A stretch of DNA of 64,000 nt from Channa striata (GCA_033026295.1 CM065180.1:24357023-24421022); one strand, 5' to 3'. Positions 12,201 to 23,742 are shown, numbered from the stretch's first letter. Notes: a model not told the origin generated them from the sequence alone. Translations and numbers: made by a program.

Positions 12201-15200
12201 CGCCCGCCTTCCACTCAGGACCTTCCTGTGGGTGTCCTGGCGGTGAGGAGCGTTGGTCAGACCTGCTCTGCTCGTTTTACAGCCACCCGTTATCAGGCGG
12301 CTTTTACTGTTGTGTCTGATTGTGCTCACATGTCATGTCATTTTGTTCACAAGCATGTATAATGTCACGCAGCTGCGGCAGCAGGAAGTTCTCCATCCTT
12401 AACAGAACTGAACAGTTTCTTGGCCACCTCAAACGAGCCCATCTACAAGGTGTTCAACGAGACGGAGTGCGAGTACTCGCTGACCAAGTGCGACCCAGCC
12501 GTACGTGATTGTATTTTCACTTTTCACTGCTATGAACGTGGTTAATGTGCTCGTCAAACGTCTGCAGGAAAAGGAGGAGGTGTCAACACGCAGACAGTAG
12601 ACGCTCCACAAGGATTCATTGTCTTTGTGTTCAGAAGAAGCAAGCTGTTAATGCAGACGGACCACAGGAAGTCTCTAATGCTCCGATCGGATCTCAGCCC
12701 ATTTGTTAAAAGCGGAATCTGATAAAAATCCTTGAACATACACGACAGCAAATACTAAGGTTTTAAATTTAGAAAATGAAGACGACGACAGTGTGTGTCA
12801 GATCACATGTCAATCAGTTTCTTCACTAAAAGTTCCTGGGAAGGTTTAAAGTTTCAGTTTCAGTTTGACAGGAAAACGAATCATTTCTTCTTCTGTTCGT
12901 TCGTCCGGGTTTAGCTACAAACGTTTTCCCTGTGGCCGTGGCTGCGCTAACTCATGTCCACGTCACCTGTGTATCTGTGCTCAGAACTACTCCGCCAGTC
13001 CTATGAAAAACAAGTGTGCCGACTCCCAGTGCCTTTTTGCCTTCTACGGCGGAGAGACCGTTTACCACAAATACCTGATCGGCCTGCAGTTCTACAACGT
13101 CTTCCTCTTCTTCTGGTGTGCCAACTTCGTCACGGCCCTGGGACAGATGACCCTGGCCGGCGCCTTCGCCTCGTACTACTGGGCTTCGGTGAAGCCGGAC
13201 GACATGCCCGCCTTCCCTGTGTTCTCTGCTCTGGGGAGGTCTCTCAGGTCGGTGTGTGTGGACGGACGTTTGCTTCGGTTTTCACGCGAGCTGCTCTCAC
13301 ACGATGTGCAGTGAAACGTGCAGCGACGTTTGTGCCTTTGTGTCGTTTCAGGTACCACACAGGAACTCTGGCGTTCGGCTCCCTCATCCTCTCCATTATT
13401 CAGGTCATCAGGGTTCTGCTGGAGTATCTGGACCACAAGCTCAGCGGTTTGTTCCTCCTGTGGAGACACAGGACTAAAGAGCAGTATAGTATTCACGACC
13501 AATTTGTAACAAATCAACGGCGGGACACAGTGTAAAATGTAAATCAGAAAAATTGATGCCAGCAACATGTCGCAAAGAGACTAGATCACGTTTGCCCGCG
13601 TGCAGCCTCCCCTCTTCTTCTTCAGGAGCTTTAAACTTAAACAGTCGTGGGCCTCGTCCGTCCTGTTTTGCACCTGGACTCTTTTACTGCTGAGCCGCGC
13701 TGTCGTAATACCTGCGGAATGTTCGAATGTTGTTCGACCTTGTGCCGGTGAAAACAACAGATTGAGACGGTGACGGCACACGGAGCTGGATTCCCTGAAT
13801 GTCTGAGCCGTAGGTGATGAAATCCCACGTTTTTCCACAGTGATGAATCTCGACTCGTCTTTGCTCCTGACAGACTTTTTCCCCTTTTTTTTATCAAATA
13901 GACCAAACATATAAAGAATATAAAAAAAACGAGCAAATGTGATTTTGTCGTTGTGATTTTTAAAAAAGCCTTTACCTGATTTGGAAATCCTAGTATTCGT
14001 ATTTACACTTTACATTGTGTCCCAGCGTTTTCGGGAACAGCTACGTGTTGATAAAGTTTGAACTCGGTGACTGTTCCGTGGTTCTGAGGCTGTGGAGCCT
14101 TTCTTTCCTTTGGCAACATGTCATACATTTTAAACAGGCCCCTCAGACTCGGTGTTGATAAAAACACAGATTTAATATGGTGATGTAAATGTATTCAGAA
14201 TAATAATTAAAGCCTAACATTTCAATGAATGTACTGCTGACGAGCTGAGTGCAGGTTAAACTGCGTTTATTTCTCTGCTTGTACCAGCTTTTCGTTTCCC
14301 CATCGTGTGAAAGTCGTGTCTCTTGTCGTCCACAGCTGCACAGAATAAGTTTGCCAAGTTCCTGCTGTGCTGTCTCAAGTGCTGCTTCTGGTGTCTGGAA
14401 AAGTTCATCAAGTTCCTCAACAGAAACGCCTACATCATGGTGACTTGCGCCGACCCCGTTAGTAAACCTGTACGCCGGTTTTACTCCTACTGTGCATGTA
14501 ACGAGCGTCTCTGGCCTCCAGGTGGCGATTTATGGCAAAAACTTCTGCACATCTGCAAGAGACGCCTTCTTCCTGCTCATGAGGAACATGATCCGGTGAG
14601 TTCAAAGTGCCGCGTCACACACTGTGTGGCCAGCACAAGTCCTCAGGTGTCCTCCGACAAAGCTGCAGCTTTCTGTGCACAGGAAACTACCAATGTGAGC
14701 GTCACCTCATTCATCAGCTCAGCCGGAAATATTGTCCTTTCTATACTTTAAACAACTTTTAGCCTAAAAAAACACGTTTGAAATTACTGGTGTGCTGTTC
14801 CTTGGACATTAGCAACAAAAAATGCCCCAAATATTCAGCAGCTGATACACATTTCCTTGTCGATGTTCCATGACTTGGGTCTGCTTTGCTTTTAAAATGG
14901 CCGAACATTTCACCGAACACAAATGACTCGTCTTTCTTCCCTGCAGGGTGGCAGTGCTGGACAAAGTGACAGATTTCCTCTTGTTTTTGGGCAAACTGCT
15001 CATCGTTGGACTTGTAGGTGAGTCGGCCCACTTCATCTGACAAACCGATGCTCGTGACTTCGACGTCGTTCACGTCGTCGCTCTGCTTTTAACTTGAACT
15101 GTACGTGTCAGTGTCACGCTTTTATTTTGTGACATGGAGCATTTTGAAGTTTCAGTGACGTTTGTACCGTTGACACGTGCTGCGCTATAACTGTCAAACT

Positions 15201-18200
15201 ATATACGGCACAAACTCCAGCTGAACTTTAAATTGCTCGGTGTTGCACATTTAGCAAACTCTGTGTAACCGGTTCACAGAACTGCACATTTATTTTTACC
15301 TTTTTACCTAAATGCTTCTGTGCACAACAGACGCCTGCAGACACCCGATGCTCAGTGGCATGTTAAGTCTAAATATTGTTTCCTGGCTGGCATGCAGTGG
15401 ATCTTGGCAAACGTGCTGCGTTGAGAGCAGTGGATACCTCGAGCGCTGGATGTCTGGTTGCACAAAGACATTAACCCACTGGGATGAATCCATCTGTGCT
15501 GTTCTTTAGCTTCATTTCTCATGCCCCGTTGTTTCTGTGGACTCAGTTGGACTTCATCTCTGTTTACAGTCAGTGCGTCCAGCTGTGGACAGATGAATAT
15601 CTGGAGTCTGTAACTTTGGCTTTAAGCCTCCTCCCAACATTGATCGGGCTCCAGCTTTACAAGCACCTGGCTCCAGTCCACGTTGAATGACTGATCAGAT
15701 CCGATCACGTTTCATGACCAGCTAACAATGAAAACCAAACAGTCACTTTTTCTCGTGGCTGCAGCTGATCTAATTATGAAAACGTTGTCGTAGGAGACTC
15801 GTCTCTTTCAACACACACAGGACTTTTAGTATCTGGACCTGGGAGTTAACGTTCACATAATCATCTTAAATGAATTTAATGAGTTTCTCCACCTAAATTA
15901 GCACTTGATAAATCAAAACACAAAACTCCCTTAGGGTCTGAGTTGGCTCTGAAAAAATAATTCACGAGTTTACGCCCAGGGAAACTTGCAGAAAAGTCTC
16001 AGTTGGTCGTAGCAGCTTCACATGCAGATGTCTGAGTTCTGTTTTCCCCACAGGGGTCTTTGCCTTCTTCTTCTTCTCGGGGAAAGTGAAGGCCTTTGAG
16101 AACACAGCTCCCAACCTCCACTACTACTGGGTTCCCATCCTGGTGAGTGATGCCTTTACAGAGTTCACACATTTCCCAAACCGGTTTCCGTGGACAACTT
16201 AATGTCCCCGAAATCACTTCTGCCTCATTCACACGTGAAACCAACGTCAAGTTCCTGCTTCTGATCTGTGATGTGTCTGCGCGTGTCTTGTGAGTGAATG
16301 TTTGATGTCGTTGTCGTCACCAGACGGTGGTGATCTGCTCCTACCTCATCGCCCATGGATTCTTCAGCGTTTACTCCATGTGTGTGGACACGCTCTTCCT
16401 CTGTTTCTGTAAGTAGCACCTTCCCAGCTCGTCGGACTTTCTTCATCACACCGGCACGTTCACACTGCAGAGCAGATGATTCTCTCAGTGCCCAGATTAG
16501 GTCCAGAACTCCTCCGATGTGGAGATACAGAGTCTGTTACGATAACGTTTAAATCGGTATCTCACAGCTTTATCCAACTGAATCTTAAACACCTCAGGAG
16601 GTCAGGAGTCACTAGATCCAAACACTGGAGGTCCTGGTTCACATTCACTTTCAGATGTGACACAAATGAGAGCCTAACTGCGAGGAAGCGTCACTCTGCA
16701 TCTCTGGGGCTGCGGTGGCTGCTGGAAGTGTCGCAGACAGACACCAGCTGCAGAGACACAGAGGCGAGTTCCTCACGCAATGAAGCGGAAACTGGTTTGT
16801 CCTCTGAAGCAGTGAATGCAGCGGATCTGTGCTCCGTTTACCGGCCCGGCAGCAGGCTAAACACGTCCGAGTTCGGGGCCAATTGTAACTGGCTGTATTT
16901 CAGCTGATAAGGATCATTTGTCGTATGCTCAGGTCAGCTTGGCACATCTTAATCCTGAACCGATTGAAGCTTTTCCCACTTTGCTCTTTGGTGTGGGGCT
17001 GTCTCTAAGTCTAAAGCGCATGAATAACGTGTGCAGGAATGTCTCCAACACTTCACAATAACAGTGTGTTGGTCTTGAAGTTGCTGCTGCTTGGTGTGGG
17101 GCCTCTGCTTGCTCTTTGACTCGTTTCTTTTTTGTCTCTCTTTTTTCACTTCCCACAACTCACCGCCCCTTCTGATCCCCTACTGGCCCCTTAACACCTT
17201 TTTTATTTTTCCCCTTAACACCTTTTTCCCCTTAATTTTCTGTTCCCTCCATTAACAAACACAAACACACAATAAGGTGAAGACCTGGAGCGCAATGACG
17301 GTTCAGCCGCCCGCCCGTATTACATGTCGTCAACTCTTCGGGAGATTCTGTGGAAGAAGGCGACTGAGGATTCGACTCCGGCTCAGCCACAGAACTATGA
17401 GGACACGCAGACGACTCAGCAGGAGGACGCAGCTTAGACAGAGACCCTCAGTGTTTTGAACAATTCTAGACAAAGAGCATCGTAACTTCTGTTTGTGAGG
17501 AGCTGCTGGTTTGTTGTTGCCCGTTGGGAAGTTCTCTCATCCCACAGATCTAAGGTGGCAGGGCCTTAAAGTGGATCTGCTGCAACCGGCAGAGCTGCAG
17601 GCTGGTGCTTCTCGTTTCCCTTCTGCTTTATCCGTCTTTCGGCACAAGGGAACAAAGTGTTTTTTGTTGGTGGGCCGTTTGCTAAATGCTGGAACTGCAG
17701 CAACAGAAACCCAACCAGGTTTAGCAAATGGTCCATTGTTTGGTTTTTGGTTCATTATTGCATGTTTAATATGAACGTAAGGTGCTTATTTAAGGCCCGT
17801 CCTCATCATTATTGAGGATGGTTTGTACTGGCCTGATGATGATCCCATCCGGGCATCAGAGGTCAGTCTGATGGATGCAAATGAACACTTCCTCCTCCCA
17901 CTGCCACTTTCCAACAGAAACTTGAAGCCATTCGTGTGCCTGATGTACGGAGAAAAGCTGCTGATGTATTTTATTTTACCAACACGTAGCAAACGGCTGC
18001 AGCACTGGGCGTTCACCTGCTCTTTGCTGGCTGATTTCTGAAGTGTCAGAGGAGAAACCAGATCCCCGTCGTGGAGACGGGGGTTGTGTGCGTTTGAAAG
18101 CTCGTTACGATATGTGCAGGATAAAAGCCAACAGCTGAAAACGAGGTGAACACGATATTTATGCTTAGTCAGACTAGCTCTGTCCAAAATCCTGTGGACG

Positions 18201-18365
18201 GCCCAGAATATCTGTGGGTTTGTGAGACTGATCGGCTCCTCACCCTCCAGTTTTCTTTAATAAAACCACGGGAATGTGATGCATGAGCGTGTTGTTTAAA
18301 ACCGGTATATCAGCGGAAAAACGTCGGAGCGTAATTAATAGTTTACACTTCGTTCAACAGAATCC

Positions 18366-18397
<32 letters not shown>

Positions 18398-19324
18398 GTG
18401 CATTTTTTAGCACTTTGTACATTTAAAGCACTTTAGTGTGTGTGAGTGAATCCGGGGGATGTGGTTGTTTTCTAGTTATACGTGCTGAAGTTTTTACGAT
18501 GAGGCACTAGGACATTTGTACGGGCTCAACAGTGCAGCTGCTTTAACTGTCAGTATTTAAGGCCACAAAGCTTCACTGTCAGACCGAGGAAAAGGTTGGT
18601 GTATTTTTCAGTGGACGTTTGTCACGTTCACTGGGACCTGTAAGCTTGATTAACTGGTGGAGGCTCTCCTGCCCACCTTCCCCTGGTGCTAGACCAACAA
18701 CAGGAGGAGCTTCAAACACCGACGTGTGATGACGTAAAGCTTGTAAAGCTTGTTTGTGTGACTCTGCTGAAGGAATAAAACGCTGAAGCGGAGCCTGCTG
18801 CCTCCAGCTGTGTTTAAACCGAGTCTCGTCTGTCTTCTGTGTGCAGCTTAAACGCCGTGCTACTGCTCTCAAATGTTCTGAAGTCGGTTCTGTCCCTCGT
18901 ATTCAGGATTCAGTCTATTCGTTTTAGGGACGGTGAACAGTCCTTTGAAACTTTGCGTTCTTCCCTAGAAAGAGTTAGTGCAGATGTTGCTGAGGGGAAC
19001 CTCACCTGTTAGGAAAGATGGATTTAAAGGACTCAGATCAACGTTTGGTGAATAAAAACTCAAGTTTAATGGACCCTTTAAAATTTAAAGAACTAGTCAA
19101 AAAGAACCGTGGTTCCAGCTCTTCAAGGTACAAACACATCCAAGCTGTTCAGACTAGTTAACATAGAAACGGAGGCTCTCAGGCCTTGAACTCTGACATT
19201 GTTTTTCCTTCTTCTAGTGGAGGATCTTGAGAGGAACGACGGCAGTCCAGAGAGACCCTACATGATGCCTGAGAGTCTGCGCAAAATCCTAAATAAGAAA
19301 AACAAGACCCAGGCGGCTCAGTAG
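4228..19324 (+). CDS. slc44a2: slc44a2, choline transporter-like protein 2 (complete, 22 coding exons, two alternative 3' ends)
   Basis: CTL family solute carrier with ten expected membrane spans. Known family roles are choline/ethanolamine transport at plasma membrane and mitochondria; in humans the protein carries the HNA-3 neutrophil antigen. Coding exons: 4228-4261, 7404-7452, 7547-7620, 7721-7805, 7895-7979, 8553-8666, 8762-8822, 9862-9985, 10276-10359, 10449-10561, 11171-11302, 11388-11487, 11623-11715, 12416-12500, 12985-13247, 13352-13446, 14336-14439, 14522-14595, 14947-15017, 16054-16142, 16324-16408, then either 17277-17437 or 19218-19324. All junctions are GT-AG and stay in frame. 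The sums are 2175 nt (724 aa) or 2121 nt (706 aa). Landmarks matching CTL2: YYGKHG at the N-terminus, FKGPIHNRGCTDIICC, KCASPLVLLEFQCPT, LAGIMVWVMI, GFQTDF, QTWLAF, LIALIKEASRA-like core, FAFYGGE-like loop, GAFASYYWA and CLKCCFWCLEKFIKFLNRNA. No truncation or frameshift is visible. The family call is near certain; a paralogue such as slc44a4 fits less well because the N- and C-terminal exons match CTL2. Confidence 0.96.
4808..5215. repeat. polypyrimidine (T/C-rich) tract
   Basis: About 400 bases of almost continuous C and T, mostly TTCC, CTTT and CCTCC words, on the sense strand of slc44a2 intron 1. It is low-complexity sequence of mirror-repeat character that could adopt triplex (H-DNA) structure. 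The long open frames across it on the plus strand (Phe/Leu/Ser/Pro-rich) are composition artefacts. Confidence 0.85.
6253..6298. repeat. (TGTC)n microsatellite
   Basis: About 11.5 uninterrupted copies of the tetranucleotide TGTC in slc44a2 intron 1. Likely polymorphic. Confidence 0.95.
7404..10359 (+). CDS. slc44a2: slc44a2 exons 2-9: TM1 and large extracellular loop
   Basis: Exon 2 (7404-7452) completes the cytosolic N-terminus. Exon 3 (7547-7620) encodes CC-rich TM1, about residues 30-52. Exons 4-9 encode the long first extracellular loop, about residues 54-232: AWSQGDPRKVIYPTDSRGQF, paired cysteines in FCG, KCASP, FQCP and HSCP, and possible N-glycosylation sites at GNSS and TNAT. Residue 154, encoded in exon 7 (8762-8822), falls in EILKKGLCP and is Lys. 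The human counterpart is Arg154, the HNA-3a/3b site. Introns are compact apart from those between exons 5-6 (about 0.57 kb) and 7-8 (about 1.0 kb). Confidence 0.94.
9345..9440. repeat. possible V-SINE-like fragment in slc44a2 intron 7
   Basis: The phrase GAGCAAGGCCCTGAACCCC and the following cysteine-poor GC-rich stretch resemble the conserved core of teleost tRNA-derived SINEs (GGGCAAGACACTGAACCCC type). Boundaries, target-site duplications and a Pol III head were not identified. A weak call. Confidence 0.3.
10449..13446 (+). CDS. slc44a2: slc44a2 exons 10-16: central membrane core
   Basis: Exons 10449-10561, 11171-11302, 11388-11487, 11623-11715, 12416-12500, 12985-13247 and 13352-13446. 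They encode TM2-TM3 (LVIAMLTSLLFIVLLRYLAG), the segment ending GFQTDF and QTWLAF, TM4 (VIIILLLIFL) followed by basic RKR, TM5, an extracellular loop with FNETEC and NYS glycosylation sequons, and the GAFASYYWA hairpin. Exon 15 (263 nt) is the largest. The donor after exon 13 is GTATCC, a weaker match than the others, but the join to 12416 restores VFLATSNE, which aligns with the human VFLSTSNE. Confidence 0.94.
14336..16408 (+). CDS. slc44a2: slc44a2 exons 17-21: C-terminal membrane half
   Basis: Exons 14336-14439, 14522-14595, 14947-15017, 16054-16142 and 16324-16408. They carry the most conserved CTL signature (CCLKCCFWCLEKFIKFLNRN), then AIYGKNFCTSARDAFFLLMR, TM helices LLFLGKLLIVGLVG and FAFFFFSG, a short loop with NLHYYWVPIL, and the last span SYLIAHGFFSVYSMCVDT ending LFLCF. 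The final codon is split (T|..), so the next base choice sets the two C-termini: TGT (Cys) with exon 22a or TTG (Leu) with exon 22b. Confidence 0.95.
17277..17437 (+). CDS. slc44a2: slc44a2 alternative terminal exon 22a (long C-terminus)
   Basis: The acceptor AATAAG joins exon 21 to give CEDLERNDGSAARPYYMSST and then a 30-odd residue tail rich in Gln, Thr, Asp and Glu, ending DAA-stop at 17435-17437. The acceptor's pyrimidine tract lies further upstream (TTTTTATTTTTCCCC) and the last 20 bases are A-rich, so this site may be weaker than that of exon 22b. Use of this exon requires polyadenylation before 19218; AATAAA signals are at 18259 and 18774. It yields a 724-aa protein. The EDLERNDGS core duplicates that of exon 22b, suggesting ancient exon duplication. 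Confidence 0.82.
18259..18264 (+). terminator. slc44a2: polyadenylation signal candidate for exon 22a isoform
   Basis: AATAAA about 820 bases after the 22a stop codon. A second AATAAA lies at 18774-18779. Which one is used cannot be told from sequence. Confidence 0.45.
18366..18397. repeat. (CAT)n microsatellite
   Basis: About ten CAT trinucleotides between the two alternative terminal exons of slc44a2. Confidence 0.95.
19218..19324 (+). CDS. slc44a2: slc44a2 alternative terminal exon 22b (canonical C-terminus)
   Basis: A strong acceptor (TTTTTCCTTCTTCTAG) joins exon 21 to give LEDLERNDGSPERPYMMPES, then LRKILNKKNKTQAAQ and a stop at 19322-19324. This matches the canonical human C-terminus (LEDLERNDGSSERPYFMSST, LNK..K). 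The resulting protein is 706 aa, the human length. The tail is cytosolic and basic. Confidence 0.93.
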
Positions 19325-19652
19325 GACCTTTGGTTCCAGGCATCCACACGTGCCTGATCCGTCTCTGGTTCAGAGCTTTGTTCACATCCAAACATGCTAT
19401 TTTTACTATGTTGTACCTTTTTTATAAAAGAATCAGCATGTTTGATTTTAAATGTTTGAACGAAGAGAAAGTTTATTAACGTGGTGAGAACCTGTTTTAT
19501 CAACTATTTTATTTTGAAGTGTGTATTCTCTGTTACATTTGCTGAAATATTTAACCCTGAAGCCAATCCACAATACAAAGAGAATTAGAACTGATTTGTG
19601 GCCTTATATTCAGATGTTGACGTCATGTTTGTGGGATTGAAAATGTTTTTGA

Positions 19653-19658
19653 AATAAA
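19653..19658 (+). terminator. slc44a2: polyadenylation signal of slc44a2 exon 22b transcript
   Basis: AATAAA about 330 bases after the 22b stop codon, followed by a T/G-rich stretch (TTTGTACATAATTTG, TTTGTGTGG). Likely 3' end of the gene near 19675. Confidence 0.7.
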
Positions 19659-19679
19659 ATAGTTTTGTACATAATTTGT

Positions 19680-22600
19680 AGAATCATTTGTGTGGTTTCC
19701 AGACTCAGAGCTGCTCCACCCTGCGGCGACGCGTTCGGCCATGTTGGTCTTACAGCTGTGCAGACGTTTGGCGCTTTTTATTTTACTTTTACGAGGCCTT
19801 AACTCGCATGTCCACAGCCTGCAACCGTCACTCAGACACTTTGACCTTTGTCATGTGTTAGAGACAAAGTCACGGGTGAACCTGAAAATCACACTGTCCA
19901 GGTTGAAACGTAATCAGATCTCCTGATCAAAATCAATATTTGGAATCTGTTTGTCAGCTCGTGCGTCCTCCGTGGTCACAGTCAGCTGCTTTTTGACAAA
20001 AGCATTTTCAGCGATCACGACTTTGAGACGTAGCTGATCGTCCCTTGCACATGTAAAAGTTCAAAAAGTGTCGTCCCTGAGAATCCAGTGAAACGGTTCT
20101 GGATTGGGTTGAGCTGTCAAATGACGTGGGCCGGAAAAGGTTGCGCCCCGGTGACTCTGCACAGTTGTGACAGCAGCAGTTTTATTCATCTGTCTTCGTC
20201 ACAGCTGGGTTCAGCCACAGCAGAACAATGTTAAACCGTCGTCCTGGCAGCAGCCATGTTTTCATGGTTCTTGGGACAGAAATCAATTCGGGCCCAGGTT
20301 GTGCAGGTGCTTGACTTGGCGTCTGGACTCTAAAAGACATTCGGAATCCTCTCTTTTTAAAAGCTACGTGGCTGAGAGCAGAAACTGGCAGACCGGCCTC
20401 TATCTGCCCGTCGTACAGTATCAGGCTCTTATCTGCATTTAGTGGCCCGGCGGGTTTTACCTGACGTTTGCAGGGAACTTGCTGCGTGCTGAGATCATAA
20501 TCATATCAGCGCCTCACGGATCATTGCATCACCCGCTGTCAGTGTAACCCGGTGCCAACACTTCAGTCGGGTCCACTGTAGAGCCCAACTCAGTGCAAAG
20601 GTCTTTCCTGTCTTTCCATAGCTTGAACGTTTGGAATCACGTGGATGCTGCACGCTGAAGCTTTGCAGGTACAAACTCATTCACCATTTACGTTTGGATC
20701 ATTTCATTGAGACATACACAGACCCGCTTGGGCTTCAGTGTCTTTGCTGAGGACATGGAGGATCTTTGAGCTGCTGGACCTCAGCTGGCCCAACAGAAAG
20801 TCCAGTAAATCCTGTGTCACTTCACAGACTTCACGTCTGAGCCTGGTTCTGCTGGAGGTTTCTTCCGTTAAAGGGAGTTTTTTCCTCTCCCCTGTTGCCT
20901 GTAGCCACTGAAGGAGGATTTGTTGGGTTTCTCTAAATGACTTTATGATGTAAAGTGCCTTGAGACGACGTTGTTGTCAATTGTCGGCATATAAATAAAG
21001 CTGAATTAAATTGAACTGAATCACAAAGATGGCTAATTGGAGAGTGGGGGGTGGATGGAGTCACTGTAACTAATGCTAAAAATATGTATCGGTATCAGTT
21101 TTTTTTGGAACACCTCACTGTGTTTCCTTTGGAAGCGTTTCCTGTCTGAGCACTGTGTAACCCCCCTCCACTGAGCTGATCGCTCACATCAGCTGTGGAG
21201 AATTAAACCCGTTGATCAAAGATGGGTGCAGCATTGAAAACACAATTCCTGCTTTAACCACATCCAAACACAGTCAGCGACCTATGAAGACCAACCGCAG
21301 GTATGAACGTTGACTGTTTCAAAAGCTATTTGTTGCATGTGCAGTGATAAAGCGTTTGCATTCCTGACCACCGCTGTGCGTATCAGCCTTTCACTGAGGT
21401 TCATTACATCCAGGATCCAGACGCCAAGTGGCTGAAATGTGCACGACTTTTAGTTTGCACCTCATCGTCAGGGAGCAGGGAGTCGATCGAAGCTTATTCA
21501 ATCATTTCTGTTGTCTCTTAAAAAAAAAAATCCGGCTAAACCAGCGTCTGTGTGTGATTTATTGCTTTACAGTTCATGTTTTGGTTCATGAAAAACTAAT
21601 GACATTCAGCCAGGTCACCTGTGAGTGAGTGTGTGAGTGTGTGTTTGAGTTTTCATGGTTCACGAAGCAGCTTCACTGTCGGACCTGAACGCCGCCGGCC
21701 TTTCCAAGAAGGAGAGAACATGTTCAACGTTTCTACGAAAGGCTCTTTGGTCGCAGCTGATCCTCCTCTTCCAAACACACGTCATGTGCTCTGACCTGGT
21801 GCTGCTTTATGTAAGAAATACTCGTGGATCTCTCAGCCCAGGGCTCCACACGGGTGGAGTCCACGTGTCGTCTTGGAATGGCTCTCTGAAATCTTCAGAT
21901 GTGGTTCCTACTCCAAATGTTAGGAGTATGTGACCCACAGTGTGTGGACGTGGGAAAGCTCATCACCGTCTGAGCGCAGCGGCTGAAAGGTTCAGGTCAC
22001 CTCCGCTCCAAAGAGTCAGGCTGAACTGGGTCAGAACACGTGGAACGCACGTCCAAACCTCTGCAGGTGTTTCTGTGAAGCGTCTCACTCATCCTGGTGA
22101 GGCTGGAGTCATGGCAGCTGCTAAACCCCTTCTTCAGTCTACGTGCAGCTGGTTCAGGGCGCTGAGATTCCCTGCGTGCACTGAACGACCCGTTTGAGTC
22201 ATAGTTCACCACAGTGCTGGCCTTCAGCTCCTCGTTCAGTCCTCGTCCACTGATCCACAGCTTGGTTGGTTTTTGTTGGTCTTTCTTATGTCAGTAAGCA
22301 GCACCACAAAGTTCTCCATCAATGTGTGGCTTCAATTCATTTTGAAACGGAATTAAACATATTTTAGAAACGGGAACTTTCCCACTTGTGATCAGGTCCT
22401 AAACTAAACCCCACAGACAGGCGGAGACGTGTCTTCTCTGTTTGCCTCAGGGTGAAGCTGAACATTGCCTCAGCCCCCACACCCCCACCAGCCTTCAGGG
22501 AGGGTCCGGCAGGTGAAGAGTCTCAGGTTTCTTTCTCCCACTATACATTTAAAATCTGTGAGCTCTGATTTCAAAATCTGCAGAGGACAAATCCGATTAC

Positions 22601-23700
22601 TTTCGACTGTCACAGTCGTTCAGCCTGCGGATACTTTACATTCGGCATCGTCGGTTGTGGATCATGTTGAGATCAGAATTGTAAATGAATCCAAATATGC
22701 AGCGTCTGATCAAATCGTGTGACGTAGCTCAGAGACGTCAGAACGGTGACGGAACTGGAGAATTCACGTTAGACTAAAGGACATGTGAGCACCACATTGT
22801 CTGCTGTCGCTCTGTGAACACAAAAGGTCGACACATAATCCCGAGCTGTGTGCTGCACAGGGGATCAGTCCACAGTTCAGCACCGGGTCACTGCTCTGTC
22901 TCCACTAAATAAAGGCCGTGTGCTGGTTCTCCAGGTGTGTTCGGATGAGGACGCTCAACACTGCAGACGAAAACATGTTTTCACTTTCTTGGAAAAGCCG
23001 GAAGTGTGACGGTCGGACTGTGAATGAGCTGAATGAAACACAAACACACTGTCCCACAGAATGTAGCTGAGAGACACGAGCATCAAAGTCTGTCTGATCT
23101 GACTGACACTGGTCCATTTGTTTAATGCCGACGTGAAGCAGCTTTTAGAGCCTCTGTGTGTGACAGGTTCATTTATAAAAGTGACTAGAAACAGGCAAAA
23201 AAAAAAATAGATGGACCATCAGAATCAGCACTAAACAGCTTGAACATGTTCTGAAAGTTTAGTGAATGAGACGCAAAATGTCCCCAAAGAATCGGGCAGG
23301 ACAAAATGGTCCTGGCTCCTGCCCAGGACCCGAGGAAGCTCTGATTTAACTAATGATCCATGTATTTCTTCCCCTTATGGATTATTTTTACAAACAAACA
23401 TGGCACAACTGATGCCGTGAAAATGGGGGGGATCCCCCCCCCATCACCCCCCCGCTCACTGAGGCAAAGCATTTCACATTTTTTACATGAAAAAAGACGC
23501 TTGTCATCAGTCTGGGAGGAAGAAATTCATAAAAAGTCGGTGTCATGTGTTTTGACACTAATATAACTTTATCACTTTCCTCTGTGATGACGAATAAATC
23601 GAGACTGAGACTAAAAACACGATCAGTCTATTAATTCACACTTTATTGAGACTTTTTAAAGAAGAAGAACGTTCTGGATCCGCCCGTGTTGCTGCTCCAA
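19680..23700. other. intergenic spacer between slc44a2 and rgl3
   Basis: About 4 kb with no exon I can support. It holds an L2-like LINE 3' end (20780-21017), short A-runs and a G/C palindrome at about 23425-23440. Open frames are chance frames. Confidence 0.7.
20780..21017 (+). mobile_element. L2/Rex1-like LINE 3' end, copy 1
   Basis: Contains the widespread teleost 3' module: GAGCCTGGTTCTGCTGGAGG, TTCCGTTAAAGGGAG, AAGTGCCTTGAGACGAC, then ATATAAATAAAGCTGAATTA. The end is the usual short AATTGAA-type tail. It is a 5'-truncated copy with no coding part. Copies 2 (46430-46645) and 3 (52950-54040, minus strand) share these blocks; copy 3 links the tail to reverse-transcriptase remains. Confidence 0.8.
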
Positions 23701-23716
23701 ACCTCCGTTTAGTTGA

Positions 23717-23742
23717 ACACACACACACACACACACACACAC
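23717..23742. repeat. (AC)n microsatellite at the rgl3 promoter
   Basis: Thirteen AC dinucleotides ending 32 bases before the TATA box of rgl3, so within the core or proximal promoter. Confidence 0.95.

Noticed and set aside
14323..14751. 142-codon frame containing slc44a2 exon 17
   Set aside because: Only 14336-14439 is coding; the rest is intron read-through after the donor at 14440.
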